DNA from: Isoetes taiwanensis
Taxonomy: Eukaryota; Streptophyta; Lycopodiopsida; Isoetales; Isoetaceae
Length of the DNA stretch: 64,000 nt
Assembly (NCBI GenBank): GCA_021234155.1
Contig: JAJEKV010000017.1
Location: 9,555,525 to 9,619,524 of the forward strand
Direction of reading: 5' to 3'
Under the pieces are notes generated by a model. The model saw only the letters and a program-made list of their open reading frames with translations, made no database searches and was not told the DNA's origin. Every line of letters begins with the position of its first letter. The first letter of the stretch is position 1. This document shows positions 11,101 through 21,089 of this stretch, one piece after another. Position numbers and translations under genes: made by a program.

Positions 11101-11329
11101 GAATTTTTGCATAAAACTTTGAGCTCATATGCATATATATTCTTAGAATTAATGATAGATTTTTTTTTAAAAAAAGTCAAAGTCAACCCATGTCAAACCA
11201 CGGCAGAAGCCCTTACGACAAATTTGCAGGCCCCTTTCGCGTGAAGTAACTCGGTTTTCCCTTGTTTACACTTAGAATTGTCATATTGACATGAAATAAG
11301 TTGGTAGATAGCCTAGAATCGAGTTAAAA

Positions 11330-11706
11330 TTGTATCCTAGCACTTTAAATTTCCAAAAAAGCTTATGAATTCGCCAAAATGGAGCCAATCTTGCATCCTA
11401 ACACTTTAAATTTCCTAAAAAAGTTATGAATTCGCCAAAATGGATGCACTTGAGTCACCCTATGCCAGAAGGCCTGCTGACAGTGTCGCGGACCTCTTTT
11501 GCAAAAGTACCTACAAAAAGTTCTCCATGCCAAAATGAAACGCACCCGTGTCACCCAAATGGACGCACCCGTGTCATCTCGCGATAGAAGGCCTGCCGAC
11601 AATATTGCATGCCAGGATGGACGCACCTGGGTCACCCGCGCCAAAATGTTTGCCGACAGTGTCGCAGATCTCTTTTGCAAAAGTGCCTATAAAAAGTTCT
11701 CCATGC
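11330..11706. repeat. Compound tandem repeats upstream of the LINE
   Basis: A roughly 60-base unit (CACTTTAAATTTCC, then TTATGAATTCGCCAAAATGG) occurs twice at about 11340-11384 and 11400-11443. A longer unit (GACAGTGTCGCGGACCTC to AAAAAGTTCTCCATGC) occurs at about 11477-11530 and 11655-11706. GGACGCACC(C/T)G-(G/T)GTCAC is repeated between them. A TATAAAAAG at about 11687 precedes the LINE ORF1 region and might be part of a 5' promoter monomer array, but that is inference. Confidence 0.6.
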
Positions 11707-11810
11707 ACATTCTAGTGTCTTATAGCACTCCATTCTCTAGCTTTCCAATCCATTTGGACAACATCTTAAAAAATTCCCACAGTAACGAGAATCAAACCTC
11801 CCACCCACAG

Positions 11811-12260
11811 GGATGCACCCCCCAACCACCCCCTCCCTCGGCGGCCCGCCACGCCGCACCACCATCATCACGCGTGCGCCACCGGGCAGAGTGGGCGGTG
11901 CCCTCACGACGGCCGAGCTCGTGGCGCAGACGGCGGAGCTACAACCTGGTAGTTTGGGGCCTGCCGAAAGAGCTGGGAGAGAATCTCACCCGGAAGATAC
12001 ACACACAGATCCTTGGGCGCATGACGTTTCCTGGTCCAGGACATGTTCAGGTTACGCGACCCAGCGGTGTGGGGTCCAGCGCCCGAGCCACGCCCAGAAG
12101 TCGTGGTGTTCACGGTTCGCGGATGCACGAGTTCGAGGCCATCGCAAGCGGGGCAAGTTCTTGAAGGGCACGTCTCTGTATGTGAGCCGGGATCTAACTC
12201 CACTGCAACAGGAGGCACGCAGGAGGGAGTTCGCCGAGGGTCGTGGGCGCCCGCTTGATC
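11811..12260 (+). pseudogene. LINE ORF1 remnant (RRM-like nucleic-acid-binding protein)
   Basis: This GC-rich block contrasts sharply with the AT-rich surroundings. One frame contains YNLVVWGLPKELGE, the RNP-like strand typical of plant LINE ORF1 proteins. After a frameshift, another frame contains RKRGKFLKGTSLYVSRDLT and QQEARRREF, matching the ORF1 pattern of a loop, then L-x-G-x-x-I/L-x-V-x-x-D-L-T-x-x-Q-x-x-x-R. At least one frameshift separates these halves. Its position just upstream of a LINE ORF2 on the same strand supports the call. Confidence 0.5.
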
Positions 12261-12487
12261 GACCAAATCTTTGCGGTGCACTGCTTAGCCAAATGCTACC
12301 CCGGCGCCTCGCTCACGATCCTCCATAATCTGCCCCTACAACTTCGGTACGCTCCGCTCACCAAATCTTTGCCCTGCCGCCTGCTTACGCTTGTCAGAAG
12401 TCTGCGCCCCGCCTTTCGGTCTGCTCCCTGGCTGGTCCATCCGTGACACCACGATTACCACAAGCATCTCCGACCGCTCAATAGGAA

Positions 12488-14666
12488 TTGTGCCTCCGGG
12501 TGGTGGTCTGGAACTGTCGGGTTTTCCCATGGCAGAAGGGTGATAGCCTCAATTCAGTAGCTGTGGACATGGACCTCATCTTCCTCATGGAGACATGGGA
12601 ACACCCAGGCCACAGGCTGCCCGATCTGCCAGGGTACCAGCATTTTTTCGTGTTCAATGGTTGTACAGGGAGACGTGGGCACGGTGGGGTTGCCTGCTAC
12701 TATCGGGTAGCCTTGGCACATTTGGTTTCCCTCCAGAAGACCGACGGACATAACCGCTACTTGTGGATCCGAGTACACCACCCTGGCGGGGATCCTCTCT
12801 TCCTAGCTGCTTGCTATTTTCCCCATGCAGAGAGTCCCTTCTATCATAGCCACCCAGAGGTGGACATGATGGACCCGTATGTCGATCTATATGATGACAT
12901 ACAGCAGCACAAGCAGATGGGCAGAGTCATGCTCCTTGGAGACTTCAATGCGCGGACAGGGGTGGAACAGGCCATGCGGCTGGACCCCCTTCGCGGATGA
13001 CGTGCTGCAGTTGCATCCCGCAGAGGCAGCTTGCACACGGCACTCAGATGACAGTCAGGTCACCCGCTTCGGCAGACAATTGCTCATGATGTGCGGTATC
13101 TTTGACCTGCTCATATGCAATGGCCTAGCACAATGGCCCTCTTCCCACGGGTTCACTTGCAGACAGGACAATCACGGCGGCGGAACTAGTGTCGTGGATT
13201 ATGTCATAGTGGCTGCGCAGGATGTACATCTTGTCAGCCATTTTCACGTCGGCACGGACAGTCGGGACGAGGAGGCCAACTCAGATCACCTCCCACTCTA
13301 TGTGAAGCTGGCCTGGCCAGCCGCTACGGCCCCCTCAGTAGCAGTACCTTGCCGACCTCGGTTGCGCTTGGATTATGAGCAGGTGGAGGCTTACGCTGAC
13401 ATGCTCGCGGAAGCCCCCACGACAGTTCTGCGGGCCCACACGCTGGAGCAGCAAACCGACCAGCTGGTTGAGCTCCTCAGAACAGGGGCAGACAGGTGCT
13501 TTGGGAGACCTCCCCCACGCCAGAGATCAGAGGCCGCAATCTTCCCGCGTAACAGATGGTTTGATGCTGAGTGTAAGGAACGCAAACTCGCATTCCGTCT
13601 CATCGTGGATCAGGACCAACGAGCTCAGGCCACCAGCCAGGCGCAGGGTACTCTGCAGGCCAGCACAGCCTACGGGAAACATCACGGCGGTGCAATCGGA
13701 GCAGTACCTGCAACAGCTTTATGATGCCCCGGGAACACGGACAGATGTGCCCCCGCAATATGGCCCACCGCTGGTGATCACAGAAGAAGATGTCGAAGAG
13801 GGGCTGCAGCGCCTGGCTAATAGGAAGGCAGCAGACTTGGACGGCCTGCAAGCGGAGTTGCTCAAGTGGGCAGGACAGCCCATGGTGCCCGTCCTTACTG
13901 CACTGTTCAACAGGGTGCTGCAAAAGGGTTTTCCCCGGTCATGGACCACAAGCAGGGTTGTTTCGATCTACAAGGCAGGGGACCCACACTGTCCAGCCAA
14001 TTACCGAACCATCATGGTCAGCTCAGTGTTTGTCAAGCTGTGCGTGGGCAGAGGCAGCGGAAGTCAGGGCACTTACCCAGGCAGGCTTCCGACCCCGACA
14101 TTCGACCATTGATCACATCTTCACACTCAGGGCCTTGGTCGAGGACAGTAGGAACTGTCGGGAGGACCTGTACTACTGTTTTGTGGACTTTGCAAAAGCT
14201 TTCGACACAGTACCCCGGGAAAAGTTGTGGGCGAGATTGCACCATCTGGGGCTCCCTATGGATCTGCAGAACGCAGTGTACAGACTATACGAGAGCTGCA
14301 CAGGCCGCATGCAATCGGAAGGACAGTCATTTGCCAGTAGCATTGGAGTTAGGCAAGGTTGTCCTCTCTCACCCACACTCTTTGGACTTTACATTGACCA
14401 GTTGGAAGCCTGGCTTGCTGCCAATGGGGGGGACGGTATACAGCTCTTGCACCAGGTCATCCGACAGCTCATCTATGCGGATGATGTGGACCTCTTGGCC
14501 CATACACCAGAGGGCATGCAGGCACACCTAGATGCCCTGGACACATTCTGCCAGGCGACGGACATGTGTGTCAACCTGGCCAAGACTAAGGTGGTTCTCA
14601 TATCCTCCTCCCGTCATCCAGCACCTCCGGCGCTCACTTATCAGGGGCAGATGGTAGAGGTTACAC
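12488..14666 (+). pseudogene. LINE ORF2: endonuclease and reverse transcriptase, frameshifted
   Basis: The N-terminal endonuclease/exonuclease/phosphatase domain reads VVVWNCRVFPWQKGD, LIFLMETWE, LGDFNARTG (about 12930-12960) and, after a frameshift near 12965, VVDYVIV and SDHLPLYV. A third frame (about 13700-14040) carries the RT approach region: ADLDGLQAELLKWAG, then GFPRSWTTSRVVSIYKAGD and NYRTI. After another shift near 14040 the RT core follows: AGFRPRHSTIDHIF, CFVDFAKAFDTV, GVRQGCPLSPTLF and the catalytic YADD (about 14475). The coding sequence stops abruptly at VEVTP, where a TIR element begins at 14667. The 3' continuation is found inverted at 19152-19250. Three or more frameshifts make it inactive. 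Confidence 0.9.
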
Positions 14667-14760
14667 CATTAGGGCGGATTTGGGGTCTCAAAATGGCCTC
14701 CTATCAGCCATTCCACGTCATATTTCCGCTCCTTTTTTCTCATGCCACCTAGGATACCAA
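14667..14760 (+). repeat. Left terminal inverted repeat of element inserted in the LINE
   Basis: CATTAGGGCGGATTTGG and the next 15 bases (14667-14698) are repeated exactly at 19251-19282. A looser match follows (ATTCCACGTCAT at about 14712 and 19304). TAGGG is a common hAT terminus. Here it abuts LINE coding sequence directly, which is what an insertion end looks like. Confidence 0.7.
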
Positions 14761-15575
14761 AATATCATCATTACAGATTTACTTGGAATATTCTCCCGGA
14801 ATAAGGGGGATCGCGCATTCATGGCACCATATGTATTTAATTCTGTTGGTTGTCAGACAGACTGATGCAACACGTGGCGCTTCTAAAAAGCCACTTGCAT
14901 TATAGCATACTGGCAACTCATGATGGTGTCTCTTGGTTTGTCAGATACCAAGCGTGCGCGTCACCGATTCTTGCGCTGTTTTCATTTAGAGGCCATGGCC
15001 ATACAAGCTTCCCGCCTTCCACATTTCAAAATTTGAATGTGTAGGTTGAAGCTTTGTATCAGACTTTCATTTCGAGGCGCTGCGGCTGCGCCTTATGGAT
15101 GGTTCACATGGAGAAGTTTAGGCCCTCCGCTGAGTTCTGGCCACTATGAACATGTGGGGATAGTCTTAAAGACTAAGTGGGGGTTCGAGGCATTTAGAAA
15201 ATGATGGCATAATCAACAAGAAACATGTACGATGTACCAATCACAAGAGTAATTCTCAGACTTAGGTGCCTCACCTAAGAATCCCTCTATGCTAGAAACC
15301 AGCAATGCAGTATTAGCACATAACATGAACAATGATAAAAAGAATCGAAACATCATCAAGCCATCCAAATAAGGTGTAAATGCACATGTCATAACCTTAC
15401 AATAACCAACATGAGACCATGAAGAACCATAAAATAACCATGAGATAAGAACCATGAAATAACCATGAGATATCCATAAACATGCAGTGTCTGCTCCGGT
15501 TCTATGAAGGCCACCCAGGCTGATCAGGCCCTGCAGCAAATACGGGCGGGGTAAGCCTCATGTGTACACACCCTC
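14761..15575. other. Element interior; no gene, short CCATGA-type repeats
   Basis: No coding frame is recognisable. At 15400-15480 there is a degenerate repeat of ACCATGAAATAACCATGAGATA. The GC-rich block at about 15480-15660 (GGCGGGGTAAGCC, CTAGGGGACCACTTCCAAGCC) differs from its surroundings and supplies the aberrant C-terminus of the transposase frame. Confidence 0.4.
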
Positions 15576-17408
15576 CTAGCCTGCGTCCAACACTAGGGGA
15601 CCACTTCCAAGCCATGTAGCGCGACGAAGCACCCTCGCTGGGGTGACAACGCCCGATGTCAAGAACAAGAACATGCCTTCTCCCAATCTATACTTGTACC
15701 ATGCAGACTTAACAACCCTTCTCTCATCATCATCCTTGACTAATTTTTCCAACATTTCATTCCAACCTCGCATAACAATCATTTCACTTTCTTGATCATG
15801 TCCTTGAAATTCAGGATCAAGAACATATGCAGCAGCATGAAGAGGTGAATAATATTCTGTCCACCTAGCATTTGCAAACCGCACCAACTCTGCCCTTATG
15901 TATTCATCCTTCTCAATATTTTTCAAGTGTGCAATCAAACTTTGCATCCCTTCATGCACCTTGCCAATGCAAGGAAAAGGTCCATCCACAAGCCTAAGCA
16001 TCAATATTATTGGCTTCAAAAGAGCTAGAATATGAACAATATCATCCCAAAGCTTCTCATCAAACAACATATCAAAGCATGCTTTACTTGCATTTGTGCG
16101 ATACTCCTTAAGCTTCTTGAAATTTGGAGACACAAACAATTGTTGCAAAGGTTCCAATAGCTCATGCAAACGCTCCAACATAATGAAGTTATATCCAAAC
16201 CTTGTATCCGAATACTTCAAGAGCTTCTTAAAAGAAAATGTGGCGAGCAAAGCGCTTACCTTGGAGTGGTTCTTCACAAAAGTTACAATTTTATTGCCCT
16301 TGTCAACAACATTTGCAATATGGGGCAGCTTTGTGAAATCCTTGAGCAAATTATTGATACAATGCGCCATACAAGGTGAGAAGGTGATGTGAGGAAACTC
16401 AACCATAATTTGATTGCCAGCAGCACGATTTGATTGTTCGCCATCTCCCACAATTTGGATAACATTATCTTCCCCGACTTCTTTTATCGCTTGTCTCCAA
16501 ATATTTGCTAAGTTTGTTGCAAACTTACCATCCTTTGTGATGTCATATGAATTCAAGTAATATGACCTGCCTCTGCAACATGCAATGACTCCATGTATGT
16601 GCCTCCCTTGTGTGTCGGACCAGCCATCAACAATCAATGATACACCCCATTTTGACCAATGCCCACGCAATGTATCCAAAGTCAACGTCACCTCCTTCTT
16701 CTCCTTTGCCACTAAAGCTACTCTTAAGTCTTTGAAGTTGGGGAGCACCATATTTGGACCACACCTTGCAGCCTCTGCCATCATATACTTGAAATGATTA
16801 TCTCTTACCACATTGAAAGGAATCTTGTTGTAGATGAAGTGTCTTCCAATTGCCCGCCAAAATCTTTCTTTTGCTTCTGGATCAATAGCTTCTTTAATGC
16901 TCTTTTGTCTCTTTCTTGCAACTGGTGGCGAGAAATAGCTCTCTAAACCAGACGAGCTAGGTCTTACGGAAATCGTGCCTGCATCAGAAGATGTGGATAC
17001 AAACTTTGTACTTTGATGAGACACTATGGCTGCTACATCTCTTGCGGCAGCCAATCTCTTATGCCTATCGGCTGAAATACCATCTAGAATGGATGAAAAT
17101 TGAAGAAGACGCTCCCTAGTAGCATCGGGAACTGCAATACAATCTTTTGATCCCTTCCCTTCTCCAATCAAATGCTTTTTCACTCTGTCGGTACCCCCAG
17201 TTGTTTCATAGGAACAAAACTTGCATTGCCACTTCCTTGCACCACCAGTTTTAGGAGGAGGGCCAACCAAGATTACTTCATCCCACCATTGCGACGGGTT
17301 GGGTCCTTTTCTTGTCGGCTTGGCCCTCTTTGGAATCCTTGGAATTGAGGATGCAATTTCTTCTGATTCCTCTTCTCTTGGCTCATAATCCTTGTCATGA
17401 GAATCCAT
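15576..17408 (-). CDS. BED zinc-finger/DUF659 hAT-type transposase, C-terminus lost
   Basis: This is a 610-codon open frame without introns. A BED-like zinc finger lies at residues 60-90 (Cys62, Cys65, His79, Cys90; W60 precedes it). DUF659 and the start of the RNase H-like core follow, with VSLIVDGWSD (first acidic residue Asp261), QIVGDGEQSN (Asp322), the conserved PCMAHCINNLL (about 345-355) and the TRF motif (402-404). HAAAYVLDPEF near 555 is also typical. The normal end, a hAT dimerisation domain with the last catalytic Glu, is missing: after about residue 580 the frame runs into unrelated GC-rich DNA. The protein is therefore probably inactive. It sits between the two CATTAGGG repeats, so it plausibly belongs to that element. 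Confidence 0.85.
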   Translation of the reverse strand: MDSHDKDYEPREEESEEIASSIPRIPKRAKPTRKGPNPSQWWDEVILVGPPPKTGGARKWQCKFCSYETTGGTDRVKKHLIGEGKGSKDCIAVPDATRERLLQFSSILDGISADRHKRLAAARDVAAIVSHQSTKFVSTSSDAGTISVRPSSSGLESYFSPPVARKRQKSIKEAIDPEAKERFWRAIGRHFIYNKIPFNVVRDNHFKYMMAEAARCGPNMVLPNFKDLRVALVAKEKKEVTLTLDTLRGHWSKWGVSLIVDGWSDTQGRHIHGVIACCRGRSYYLNSYDITKDGKFATNLANIWRQAIKEVGEDNVIQIVGDGEQSNRAAGNQIMVEFPHITFSPCMAHCINNLLKDFTKLPHIANVVDKGNKIVTFVKNHSKVSALLATFSFKKLLKYSDTRFGYNFIMLERLHELLEPLQQLFVSPNFKKLKEYRTNASKACFDMLFDEKLWDDIVHILALLKPIILMLRLVDGPFPCIGKVHEGMQSLIAHLKNIEKDEYIRAELVRFANARWTEYYSPLHAAAYVLDPEFQGHDQESEMIVMRGWNEMLEKLVKDDDERRVVKSAWYKYRLGEGMFLFLTSGVVTPARVLRRATWLGSGPLVLDAG

Positions 17409-18640
17409 TACGCTTGAATAATAAAAAAAGTACCTATAAGCAAGGCACTCAAATAATTAATGATAAAGCCAAGAAGTAAACCAGCATAATTAAAGATAAA
17501 GCCAACAAGCATACATGACAATTTGCAATAAACATTCAGATAACCATACAGAGGTGTTTGTTGTTCACATTCTATCAAAGACAAGGGAAACCGTGGAATA
17601 CCAACAAACCATCCAGGTGAAAGCTGATGAAAACAAGGACACAAAAGAAATCCCAAGCTGTCCAATGGCCAGATAGCCTCATGCAAAAGATATCATATAT
17701 TTTAAAGATCTGTATGGTACATGTTCTCATTCTCAAACCAGCTGACGGACCTACCATTAACAGCCAGACAGTAACTGCAGATGAATGAAATGCAAGATGA
17801 AAAATGCCAACAAAACCTGCTGCTGCATGCCACAGACCTAGAGTCTTGCTTGATGTGTTGATATATTTTCAGGGACAAAATGGCCTTAAGGATATCTATA
17901 TGCTTGTCTAAAGAATAGCAGCTCCAGTACACTATCAACAATCACAAATCTAAGAGATCTCAGCAATAAGAGATCTCATACTTGCTCGGATTTCCAATCC
18001 TAGAGAAGATCCAAAGCAACACTGCTTTAATGTTGTTCTCTTGAGGTCCATTACATGTTCTTAGGGAGACTGAATGTGGATAACAATAGTCTCGGCAGTT
18101 TCAGATGCAAGCAGAAAGGCATTTAACCGAATGCACAAACTAACTAGCAGTATAATACAACTGCAGAAACTCTTTTTTTTTTCCACAAAAGGAGTGGGAT
18201 TCTTGCTGCCAACTCCAGCTACTTTTCAACAGTGCAGGGCTTTGGTGCATGCCAGCCAGATTGCGCTTCTGAAATCACAAAAGGCTAAGGTAATCAATCA
18301 AACAAATAACAGGCTAAGATGCATTCAGTATTCACAGGTGATTTTGCCTTGCCACGACCCAAAACCTTTGGTTCCATCTGGAGGCGGCTTCAACAGGACA
18401 TCATTGGTCAATGGGCTGCTACGAAGCTGTAGGGAACCCCCCTGATGGATGCCCAATAGCTAGCATGACTCAACATAAAAGCATTTGAGATAAAGGAATG
18501 AACTTACCTTCAGATAGTTTGGTTGGGCAGATTCATTTGTTGGGCTCCTCCTCACCAATCCGACAGCATGGTAGAGCTTGGCTGGCTTGGCTTCAATCCA
18601 ACAGGAGAGCTGCAGAGCTGCAGAGCAATGAGATGAGTTG
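17409..18640. other. No gene recognised upstream of the transposase
   Basis: AT-rich DNA that should contain the transposase promoter and possibly a 5' UTR intron. Small ORFs on both strands (such as 18074-18445) show no motif. Short direct repeats occur (CAGCATAATTAA/GATAAAGCCAA at about 17460-17510). Confidence 0.4.
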
Positions 18641-18870
18641 AACAACTTGAACTTCCGTTAGCAGAGCTTGATAGCAGACCTTATAGCAGAGCTGATAGAT
18701 AGCAGAACTTCCGATAAAATGCTTGATAGCAGAGCTGCAGAGCAATGACTTCATTCATTCAAGACTTCATTCATCAAGACTTCATTCATCCGACTTCATT
18801 AGTTCATTGTTCATCAAGACTTCACAGCAGCAGACATCACAAGTTCACAACAGCAGCATCACAGCAGAAC
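18640..18870. repeat. Short tandem repeats AGCAGAGCTGATAG and GACTTCATTCATC
   Basis: Two adjacent degenerate short-period arrays: an (A)GCAGAGCTTGATAGCAGA type at about 18655-18745, and an ATTCATCAAGACTTC type at about 18750-18830. A (CAGCAG)-rich stretch follows. Frames through it give repetitive peptides and are not genes. Confidence 0.7.
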
Positions 18871-18992
18871 AGGCGGGCGCCAAAAAGAAGCCACGGTCGG
18901 AAAGGGGGAAAAAGATGCTTTTTTTGGTATTTGGCTTATTTTTTTTGTTGTTTGTGTTGTTAATTAAATCAATTTAATGGTTAATTGAATTT

Positions 18993-19151
18993 GCTACCGG
19001 GAACTCAAGTTCCCATCTATGGGAACTTCGTCCGGAACGTAGTTCCCGGTAGCAGACGTTGTGGGAACTTGGCTAAGAGTTCCCGGAACTCTGGACCCTC
19101 GGGAACGGAGTTGGGAATGGGAACCAAGTTCGGAACTTGGTTCCCAGTAGC
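18993..19151. mobile_element. Small TIR element rich in GGGAAC/GTTCCC
   Basis: The left end GCTACCGGGAACTCAAGTTCC (18993 on) matches the inverted right end GCTACTGGGAACCAAGTTCC (ending 19151) with one mismatch and one gap. A further internal inverted copy (GTTCCCGGTAGC) ends at 19053. The whole 159-base unit is made of GGGAAC/GTTCCC words. It adjoins the inverted LINE fragment and replaces its expected continuation. No target-site duplication is visible, so the MITE call is inferred from the ends. Confidence 0.6.
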
Positions 19152-19250
19152 TATGGTACAACGCCTTCCAACCTGCAGTCACCCGAAGGCGAAGGGATGC
19201 ATCCCAATACATTGAGGACGGAAATTCCACCCCCAGGCACTTGTAGCTGG
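19152..19250 (-). pseudogene. Inverted 3' piece of the same LINE reverse transcriptase
   Basis: On the minus strand, just inside the repeat at 19251, the translation reads ASYKCLGVEFPSS, then YWDASLRLRVTAGWKALYH. This is the segment that normally follows VEVTP in LINE ORF2. Joining the plus-strand end at 14666 to the minus-strand base 19250 gives in-frame ACA-CCC-AGC-TAC (T-P-S-Y), so the two pieces fit without a gap. This is strong evidence that one LINE copy was split and the distal part inverted. Confidence 0.75.
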
Positions 19251-19320
19251 CATTAGGGCGGATTTGGGGTCTCAAAATGGCCCATATCTTGGATGCCAGA
19301 ATTCCACGTCATGTTTCTCG
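19251..19320 (+). repeat. Second copy of the CATTAGGGCGG terminal repeat
   Basis: Exact 32-base match to 14667-14698, in the same orientation, followed by a shared ATTCCACGTCAT. It abuts the inverted LINE fragment. Same-orientation repeats joined to opposite-strand LINE halves are what results if an intact TIR element suffered an inversion from its interior to a point beyond the LINE. Confidence 0.75.
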
Positions 19321-19476
19321 CGACCAATGATGTTTGCGCATTTTTTTCCAAAGTCAGTATTAGTTGGCAAGTAGAAAGAGGAGCAGGCTTACTTGGCATC
19401 CACATGGCGAAATTTCATAGGACATGTTTGTGCATTCATTACAACCACATTAATGGCCCGCATTTTTCGAAAATCA

Positions 19477-19573
19477 TATCGCGGACCAAAATAATGGCTA
19501 CTTTTCCCACCTACTGTGCACATCGTATCGCGGACCAAAATAATGGCTACTTTTTCCGCCTACTGTGCACATG
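19477..19573. repeat. Tandem duplication of about 49 bp
   Basis: TATCGCGGACCAAAATAATG through CTACTGTGCACATCG occurs at about 19477-19524 and again at 19526-19573 with few changes. It lies in the part that would be element interior after the inversion. Confidence 0.75.
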
Positions 19574-20193
19574 CCCACATGCACCAACCACCTTATCAAA
19601 TTTTGGCACCAAGATTTCCATTGTTCACATTAGCGCCGCTACGTGCATCCTCTCCGCCTTCACTCTTCATTTGGAATCCAAGTCTCCAATAGTGTCTGTT
19701 TTTGCGGGGCGAGCATAGAGTTAAGCAACAACGGCGAGGCGATGTGCGGACAAGCAAACGTACATTACATGCCATGTTTTTACTACCCAAATTTTCATTC
19801 TGAAGTTTTCCTACTTTTCAGCTCTTCCCATTCATCGTATTGCTCCCTGCCATTCATTCTTACAATTCAACGACTGATCTGTATCTCTAATTGCAGCCAT
19901 CATTGCTCCTAGTACTCCTACATTGCTTCTGCAGTTCATCACTTACAAAACAATAAAGGCATGACGGTGGAAGGATATCTATCCATAGGCTCGTGGGTGA
20001 GAATGCTATCCTTAACGAAGGGTGACTATGGAGTTACATCGCCGGAGCGACATTCATACGCAATGAATAGGTAGAACTATAGGGTTCAAAATAAATGCTA
20101 TGGATAGTATATTGCAAAAAAAAAAGGGGAAGGGAGGGGGGGAAGGGATTTGAAGAGGAGGATATTTGCAAATTTGCACCCTCAATAATACAT
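19574..20193. other. No gene recognised
   Basis: Mixed-composition DNA with small ORFs lacking motifs. A purine run AAAAAAAAAGGGGAAGGGAGGGGGGAAGGG-like tract lies near 20116-20150. Confidence 0.4.
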
Positions 20194-20261
20194 GGATCAC
20201 ACCATGCGAAAATGCATATGCACTTTGTAAATGTGTAGTGAGATTTCGCGTCATGTGATCC
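20194..20261. repeat. Solitary hairpin of the GGATCACACC family
   Basis: The left arm GGATCACACCATGCGAA (20194-20210) pairs with TTCGCGTCATGTGATCC (20245-20261) across a loop of about 34 bases. This is the same hairpin that recurs in every unit of the array at 21.1-22.1 kb. This copy stands alone, without the array's flanking TTTGACAACAAA sequence. Confidence 0.8.
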
Positions 20262-20880
20262 TTGCTTCTTTTTTCTTCCCTCTTCTTGATTTATATTCAC
20301 CCACTGAATCACATATTTTTCTTTGGGCTATATTTATCAGATGTCGGGGATTTGAGACTAGGGAAAAACATTACTAGCATCGTTGTTGTCTAACATATGG
20401 ACATAAGAGACATGCAGATATACATTCAGGGCAATGGGCATCTAGTTTTACGTTGTAAAGTTGTGGGAGCCGAGCTTGAAAGTCGTCCCATGACCTCTTT
20501 TAAGCGAATTGTACAAGCCTCAAAGTTATGAGAATGGTGTCCTTGCAATGAAGAAATGTTTGATAAGACGTGCATCCAGGGTTGTTGAAAAAATGAGTTA
20601 CAAAATATTTGCTCCATTAGAGGTGTTTACTAATGCCACGACACAAAAGCTCCAAAGACATATTGTATAAAATGTCGCTTTCGTGAGCCTTTGGATCAGT
20701 TAACACAAAGTGTCACATATGGAAACATTGTTCGGTTTGATAAAATAACATAAAAATCTTATAATAAAGCTTTGGTTGTTAGTAAAGTGTTGGCTTATTG
20801 ATTAAGTGTTTGTATTTTGCTTTGGGACCCTCTTTGAAAAAGTTTAGTTCATAAAACATAATATAACTTGGAATGATACA
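20262..20880. other. No gene recognised
   Basis: AT-rich DNA without coding signal between the solitary hairpin and a poly(T) tract. Confidence 0.4.
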
Positions 20881-21020
20881 TATTTTTTTTTTTTGTTGAA
20901 GGACGTCAGACTTTATTCAATCAAAGAGTCAAATACAAGTATAAATGCAGAGACAGGAATAAAATCTCAGCGGATAAGCGAAGACCCACCGAGTGAAGCA
21001 ACCTGCCTAAGCATAAGAGT
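20881..21020 (-). mobile_element. Retroposon 3' tail (LINE-type), minus strand
   Basis: On the minus strand the sequence ends GATTGAATAAAGTCTGACG then CCTTCAACAAAAAAAAAAA, that is, a polyadenylation signal AATAAA about 20 bases before a poly(A) run. This is the usual 3' end of a plant L1-type LINE or processed retrocopy. No coding sequence can be assigned upstream. Confidence 0.5.
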
Positions 21021-21089
21021 GCACATCCAAAAACTCCTCAAAAATCAATCGCAAATGGGAGACTATTGATGAGGGACTTGGTGTTATTA

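Noticed and set aside
11904-12281. Minus-strand ORFs in the GC-rich LINE region
   Set aside because: GC-rich DNA has few stops; the plus strand carries the LINE ORF1 and ORF2 motifs.
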